NCBI GenBank assembly: GCA_001179505.1
Contig: CDMY01000253.1
Location: forward strand, 24,006 to 88,005
Reading direction: 5' to 3'
From: Vitrella brassicaformis
Lineage: Eukaryota; Sar; Vitrellaceae
DNA length: 64,000 nucleotides
In this document: positions 57,617 to 64,000 of the stretch, in pieces
Numbering within the stretch: position 1 is the stretch's first letter
Layout of the letters: every line of letters begins with the position of its first letter
Translations under genes and position numbers: made by a program
Notes under the pieces: model-generated
What the model was told of the DNA's origin: nothing
Seen by the model: the letters and a program-made list of their open reading frames with translations, nothing else
Databases searched by the model: none

Positions 57617-58272
57617 CTGAACCGACCACCCGAGTCGCAGGCCGACATCCGTCCATTCGTCCGTCCGCCTGTCTGTCTGCCTGTCTGTCTGCCTGTCTGT
57701 CTGTCAGCTGGGTGGGGGTCGTGCGGTCGGCATTCACACGACACAGACATCGTCTGGCTGCCTGCCTGCGCGCCTGCCTGCCACTGTGTACGTGCCAGGA
57801 TGCGTATCTCCCCTGTCCGGCCGGTGCTTTCCTTTTCGTTTCCATGTACAGTGACCGTGCCTGCGCAACATTCATGATTTGTTTTTGGACGGGTGCCTTC
57901 GTGTATGACCGAGTGGCGCCGGAACAGAAAGGAGACAGACCCCGATGGGACGTCGAAAGTGAAACAGTGGCTGACTAGAGGCACCAAAGCGAATGGCAAG
58001 AAGAAGAACTAGTAAGAATTATGTATGTATGTATGTGTGTGTGTGTGAATAAACGCATGCACTTGCACGCATCTGCACAAGTCCACAAGACACAACATCA
58101 CCACAGCAAAGTCACTCACAAAGAAACGAACAAGAAAAGACACTCATGCATCCAGATGAGATGAGGGTCGCTCTGTATTTGCATCGAGTCGCACCTCCAC
58201 AGACACTCTGAACATGTCGGCACATTTTCCGACCGGAGGTGGAAAGGCCCCTCAGCTGCTCACTTCATCTGT
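57617..58272 (+). other. Convergent intergenic region with a possible polyadenylation signal
   Basis: This lies between the ends of two convergent genes. It holds CTGT/CTGC runs (57670-57700), a GTAT/TG run (58020-58047) and one AATAAA at 58048-58053 on the plus strand. The AATAAA is far (about 430 bases) from the upstream stop, so its use is uncertain. Confidence 0.5.
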
Positions 58273-61200
58273 CTATCTACCCCTTCTCACTCTCGGCGAG
58301 TACACAGACACGCCCCCTGCGCCCCCGCTGCGGATGGAGGAGACACCAGCCGCTCCACCAGCCGACTGCTGCCCTGTCCCACCCCCTCCCTTGCTACCAG
58401 GGGGCGTCCCGAACGCGAGCCGAGATATGATCGGGCTGCCGCGATCGTGACCACTTGATATATACTGTGACCTTGCCTCGCCATTGGACGATGCGCCTCC
58501 CCTCTCTCGCTCGTGTCTCTCCTGCCGTGGCGGCTTCTCGGTCGGTGCCTGCATGCGGAAGACCATCGAGGGGGCGCCGGTGGTGTTTGGCTGGGACGGC
58601 ATGTTGCGCCTCAAGGTGGGGGGGAGGCTGGCGGGGTGTTGGTTGTTGCCGCTGCGGCGGACATCAGTACTGGTGAAGGTGGGGTTGGCGTTCGATGCAC
58701 TCGAGGGGAGGAAAAAGGAGGCATCGATCCGCGGACTCGCACCTGAGACCACTCATCCATTCAAATGGATTCTTGGCAGTCCTTCTCCGCTCACCTAGGA
58801 GTTGTTTGGTGGAAGGGGGTCCTATGGCGCTGCCTGCAGCGGTGCCCAAGACGTTGGCGCCCGACATGGGGTCGAACGACAGGGAAGTGACTTTGACGGG
58901 CACCTTCAGGCCGCCCGCACCAGCAGCCCCTCCAGTCACACCGGTCAAGACATCCAGCGCATTGTTGTTCCTGCCAAACGCCTGCAAACATGACACCAGC
59001 AACATCCACCTGCCGTCAGTCAGTCGAGGGTCTTGTGGACGGATGCGCCTACCTGTGCTTGCAAGGGCAGCGGGGCCCCCACCTGCATGCCGCCGATCGT
59101 GACCGCCTGGCACTGCATGGGGGCCGCACCGTGCTCGGCAAACACATAGAAGGGCTGCTGGCCCTTGAGGTACTCCGAACCACCTGGCCCCACTGGCCCC
59201 GCGAGTGTCATCATCTCGGCCTTCTCACGCTCCTCGTCTGTGACCTCCTTGCCGTCGATTAGACGAAGGCTCGGCAACAGCCGCACCAAACCCGGCCGAT
59301 AGAGGGGCTTGCGGGAGACTGGGGTCTGCGCGAGCCTGCGTGGAGCGCATGTGGACGAGCATGAAGCTTGGGAGGCTTCTTGGGTGCTTTCCTGTTCTGC
59401 TCACGAGATCTGCACAAGGCCCTTGAGGTCGGCGATTTTCTCAACCTCCTGCAGATCCGATATGCGATTGAGAGAGCAGAAGAGCGCACGCAGCCGGGGC
59501 AACGGACCGAAATTGGACAGCGATCTGCACACGGAGCAAAGCGTTAATTGCTCGCTTCGCGGGGAGACATGCTCACTTGAGTCCATTGTCCTCGATGTGC
59601 AGTTCCCGTAGATTCCTCAGCGGCTGTACGGGACACATGAAAGGATATGTTACCGGCCAGAAGCCATCCATTAATGTAGCTACCCACCTGGAATGCTCCC
59701 GCCTCCACTTGTCTGATCTTGTTCTGATCGAGGTAGAGCTCCCGCAGGTACTGGAGGCGACTCAAGCCCTCAATCCTGCACGCAGCCATCATTGAGATTG
59801 AGACAGACGGCAACCTGCTTCCTGAGCAGCACGAGAGGCGTGACGACCATACTTGGTGATTTCGTTAGCTTTGAGGTTGAGGTTCCTGAGTGACTTGAGT
59901 GGCAGCTTGTCGAGTGGGCGGAGGTCAGTGATGGCGTTGGAGGCCATTTCCAGGATCTGCAGTGACGGCAGCCCCTGCAGACCCTGGTGCTCCTCAGCTC
60001 CCAGAAGCCCTGTCTCAAGGTCCATGCGATTGTTGTTCAGACGCAACACCTGACAGCAAAACCGCGCCCATACATCAATGAAGGAATGGCCACCATATGG
60101 ACATCTGTCTCTCCTTACCACAAGCTTGGACAGCGGCCCCAGGGTGGCGACGGACGTGAGCTGGTTGTTGTCGAATGTGAGCTCCCGGAGTGAGGGAAAG
60201 ACCTCGTCAGTGATGACGTTGGCGGGGATCTCACGCAGCCGACAGCCCGACAAGTCCAGCACCCTGAAGTTGTAGCACGGGCAGGTCCCCAGCTTCTCCT
60301 CAAGCATCTCCATCGACAGCTTGCCGGCGAACCGCTCTCGAGCATCGTTCTGCGCATGTACCACGTGCCTTGTGCACTTTTCATTGTCTTCCTGCCTTTG
60401 AGGCTCGGTACCTGTTCGTTTGTGGTGACGGCTGCACCATCGAGGACCTTGAGTTTTTTAAAGTAGAAGATGGTGTAGAGGCGGTAGTCCTCCACGGACA
60501 CCACCGGATTACCCGCCAGGTCCAAGATGATGAGCTTGGAAAGGTTCTTGATGACGCTCAGCGACCGCAGGTCCTCGACAAGGTTATTGGACAGGTACAG
60601 CTCGATGACGCTCTCGATGGCTGTGAAGCCGTCTAGGGAGTCTATCAGATTGTCCTCCAGGCTGCATCCACGCGAAGGATCGAATGCATGGAGCTGTACC
60701 ATTTTCCCGTATGTAGCTAGCTACCTGAGCTGGTTGAGTTTGGTCAGGTTTCCCAGCGCGATGGGCGGGTCTGTGAGTCTGTTGGATCCAGCATCGAGGC
60801 GCCTGAGGCACGCCAAGCTGGTGATGGGCTCGAGATCCTCCAGCCGATTCTGCTCCACAAGCAGCTCCTCGATCGACGAGCAAGACTCAATGCCCTGCAA
60901 AGCCAAAGGGCGTGTGAGCGGTGAGACATGGTCATCCAGGAGACGCAGAATCGGCTGCACTAATGGTCCTCACTCACCTTGACTGACGTGAGACGGTTTC
61001 CGTTGAGGTTGAGCCTTCTCAGCCGACGAAACCGTGACAAGTCAGGCAGCTCCGTGATCTCAGCGCCCGCCAAGTCCATCGACTCGACAAAGAGCGTCCA
61101 TCTGGAAGGGGTCACCTCCCTTGCCAGCTGCTGCACCCCCTCCACAAACTCAGCCTTGACCCCCTCCTCCCCCGCACCATCCCGTCTCCCTTCCTCCTTC

Positions 61201-64000
61201 CACCCCAGCACCACTCGTGCAGTCACGCACCCCTCCACCTCCCAGCACAGCCCTCCTGCCGGCGATATGTGGCGAGCTCGCACACCCGGCCCAAAGCCCC
61301 GGTGAGACGCGGCGAGAGGCGACTCGCCTTCTCGTGAGGAGCGGGATGACTCTGGGTGGGGGCTGTCGGGCGAGTCTGAGGGAGCGGATGCAGGGATGGC
61401 TCTTACAAGGGGAAGGGGGATGTAGCTGCGGCGCTGCAGCTCGGCGTCGTCCGGGGATGTGCGAGAGAGGTAACTCTGGGATGTTTGTCGCTCTGTGAGG
61501 CTGACGTCCTCTTCGTCGAGCCTCTTGAGCGACGGGAGAGCACCGACGATGCTCTTCCTAAACGGCAAATTGGCAATGTCCACCATGTCATGTTCTCCTC
61601 TTGCCTGGGATGTCTTCACCTGTATGTCTCCTTCCAGTAGCAAATGGGGTTACCCAAACACGTAGCTTCCTCTACAGAGGGAAGACTCACACCTGCAGGC
61701 AGTGCAGGAAGCAGGGCAAGGGGAATGTCGACAGGCAGTGTCGTAATCTCTCTCCCTCACCAAGCTCAGCAAACTCCTCGATAAAGCGCAAGTCATTGTA
61801 CGCAACATTCAAGTAGCGAAGCACAGGCAGCCCCCTCAGCGCCCTGATGGACTGCAGCGAATTGAACGACAAGTCCAGCGTCGTCAGCTGCGGCAGAACC
61901 ACACTGTCCCCGGCTTCGCCTCCCTTCTGCGGCAGGAACACACTCACGGACTCCAAACAATTGAAGCTCAGATTGAGCACCTTCAGACGGGTCAGCAACG
62001 GCAGCAACACGGCGTCGATTCTCCGTATGCGGCGGCCGAAGAGCACCAGCGAGTCGCACTGCTGGAGTCTTGAGGATACTTGCGAGGTCGACGCAGACAT
62101 GGATGTGAACTTGCGGGGCTTGATGGGGTCGAACACAGATGGCACCGTGTTCGCAGCAGCAAGTAGAGACATGCGCTCCAGGGGGGAGGGCTCCAAGTCT
62201 CTAAGGAAAGTCTGCAGGTCGGCGGAGAAGAGAGGAGGGGGAGGGGGTGCTCTCGCGAGCGCATTCTTCTTTGCCGCGTCCTTCTTAGACCGCGGTGGCG
62301 GGTACGGCAATGCCATATTACAGCACTCACGAAAATGCCTGGAGACATGATCACGTGATAGACATCTTCGCACCCTCTTCATTCCTCCTCGGCTTACTTA
62401 CCTTATGCAGCTCCCAAACAGTCCCACGGCGTCGTCCGATATGTTGGGTTCGGGCTGAGCCCTCCAAACGCCCACAGCAACCACATTGCCGTCTTTCCCG
62501 GCCTCGGCTCCAGACGAATCGCTCCCCGGCAGTGGCAGCGACTCGACAGCTGATGTCAGCTCAAGCCTGATGGGATCGCTGTCCGCCGTGTCATCGTCAT
62601 GTCTCTCGCGTTTCGGCGAGTAGTCTGACACCGACACGGTGCTGGCCATCTCGCTCTCCTGTCCGTCGGTGGCGGTGGTGCTCTCGGCTGCTCTCTGGGA
62701 GGTGGATGGTGCAGGCGAGGCTGACTTGATGCCGCTGCCATGCTGGGGGGAGGAAGGGGGAGAGGGGGAGGGGTCTGCCTGTCTTGGAGGCGCCTCGTAC
62801 TCGAAGTACACCAAGAACTCAGGCAAAACGAAAGCCGGGTTCAACACCCACCTGCACGACAAAGCCTTTTTTCGCACGCATCAGTCGTAAAGGCGAATCC
62901 CTCTTACCAGAGCTTCTGCTGGGGATCGTCCTTCTTGACTCGAAAGACGGCCATGGGCGCCCCCTTTTCTCTGGCGACTCTTTCAGGCGTCTTGGCCCGC
63001 TTGGAAACAGTTGGCGGAGTGCTCGACGCTGATGGAGCACCAGTGAGAAATGAGAGGGCGTCATCATGTGATGAGGGAGAGGATGCGTCGTCATCTGAGT
63101 CGTCGGATGCCGAGCTGGGTGGGCCGGGGTGGGGGGCGGCGTCCGACGGGCCTCGCTTCCACAGAGAGGACGGAGAGTCGTCTTCATAGTACTTGACTGT
63201 ATCGGCTTTCTGACATACATGTTCTCGATCAGGGATGGATGTATTCTCTCTCTCTCTCTCTCTGCTTACCTGTGACGGCATGCATGTCGCACAGACGAGA
63301 AGCATCCCTCCAGGCGGGCAGTACACATCTCGCAACTCCGACGGCACGATGCGATTTGACACGGATACCGTGTCTCTGCTCGTGGCTGTGGCCGAGGGAT
63401 TCGTCTGGTATGTACGACGGTCCGCAGCCCTGCAAAAGCATCAGTACAAGTCCGATATTGCCCTCACCGACTATGCATTTGTGTACACACCGCTGTGCCA
63501 CTCGTAGAGATGCAGCGCCTACAGACGACGCCAGGTAAGATCTGAGTGAGGGAATCTCCGAAGAGGCGACAGAGTTGGTCAGCGGAACGAAGGGCACTGA
63601 GACTGAGGGAGACACAGCTGGGTCCTCATCAGCTCCCTCCGTCTTGTCCGAGCCGTCTGGTGGGGCCCCGAATCCCTCCTCAAGTATCCTGTAGACCTCC
63701 TTTGGGTTGTCGGTTTGCTTGAGATAGAAGAGATAAGGGTCTTGCGGACCGCTGCAGCTTGTTGCGTCGGGCGGCCGGAGTGGCGGGCAGCCGTTGTTGG
63801 TCAGATTCGAACAGTACTCCCTGTCGGACAGCACAGGCACACAGGCAAACAGACACTCACCATCAATGCGCCAACAATTTGTTTCTCTTACCAGATTTCG
63901 TCAAACTTTAATCTCAAGAATCGGTTGTGGACCCTCGTAACACCCGTGACCCTGTCCATTGGTCACAATTCGTATACAGCGTGTCTTACGATGAGACAGT
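58273..64000 (-). CDS. LRRC9: LRRC9-like leucine-rich repeat protein, 5' end outside the window
   Basis: The gene enters from the right edge on the minus strand and ends at 58273-58275. The first exon seen holds VTRVHNRFLRLKFDEIW, followed by YLFYLKQTDNPKEVYRILEE, AFVLPEFLVYFEYEA and then many SDS22-type leucine-rich repeats (LPLLTRLKVLNLSFNCLESV, LPVLRYLNVAYNDL, LEDLEPITSLACLRRLDAGS, VIELYLSNNLVEDLRSL, LPSLQILEMASNAITDLRPL). The insertion VEDYRLYTIFYFKKLKVLDG and the capping segment SRKPLYRPGLVRLLPSLRLI then DGKEVTDEER match LRRC9, a large protein found in ciliated organisms; I base the symbol on this order of features. A Gly/Ser-rich tail (about 150 residues) follows from 58991. The N-terminal repeats of the family should lie beyond 64000. 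A ciliary role is inference. Confidence 0.8.

Noticed and set aside
57613-57999. A minus-strand frame of 128 codons between two convergent genes
   Set aside because: Much of it is translated CTGT/CTGC repeat, and no splice sites or family motifs support it.

Overview
This is intron-dense, GC-rich nuclear DNA from a protist. Genes lie on both strands and are closely packed. Most introns are about 60-120 bases, often rich in TG, CTGT and CATC runs, with ordinary GT-AG borders and a few GC-AG ones. I read the exons by hand from splice sites and reading phase, and in most genes the phases close exactly. A membrane-anchored cyclic-nucleotide phosphodiesterase of apicomplexan type, a carotenoid cleavage dioxygenase, leaders that look like signal peptides followed by plastid transit peptides, ciliary-type proteins and ePHD readers together suggest a photosynthetic alveolate such as a chromerid (Vitrella-like). 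The organism is inference.

Layout, 1-29 kb. A 5'-partial PHD/ePHD chromatin reader (1-3635) is followed by repeat-rich spacer holding an uncertain gene near 5.0-5.9 kb. A carotenoid dioxygenase (8448-11303, minus) and a GST-like protein (11507-12743, plus) diverge from a 203-base spacer. Next come a secreted Cys-containing protein, and then a rearranged minus-strand block (14.3-20.6 kb) with a second PHD protein, a kinase C-lobe fragment and several duplicated exon-intron blocks. Two germin-like cupins (20952-22037 minus; 22442-23789 plus) diverge from a shared promoter region. A THUMP-type RNA methyltransferase (24730-27828, minus) and a TPR protein (28190-29990, plus) follow.

Layout, 30-64 kb. 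A gene-poor stretch (30-35.6 kb) carries a 1-kb dispersed repeat and a possible HExxH metallopeptidase. Then come a membrane protein with a glucosidase II beta-like LDLa module (35687-38740), a small secreted helical protein, and a METTL24-like methyltransferase that diverges, over 121 bases, from a fusion of a 2OG-oxygenase-like domain with a CS domain (41982-45405). The last part holds the phosphodiesterase (45869-49264, minus), a RING-H2 protein (49493-51768), a cytoskeletal-type CTFxP-motif protein (52085-55723), a 470-base tandem duplication, a secreted protein (56436-57616) and the 3' part of an LRRC9-like gene (58273 to the window end, minus).

I see no operons, CRISPR arrays, rRNA or tRNA genes. 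The strongest leads are the 2OG-CS fusion, the LDLa fusion, the cupin pair, duplicated intron-bearing blocks resembling introner or exon-shuffling activity, the GC-AG introns, and a 14-base frame-breaking deletion in the first gene.
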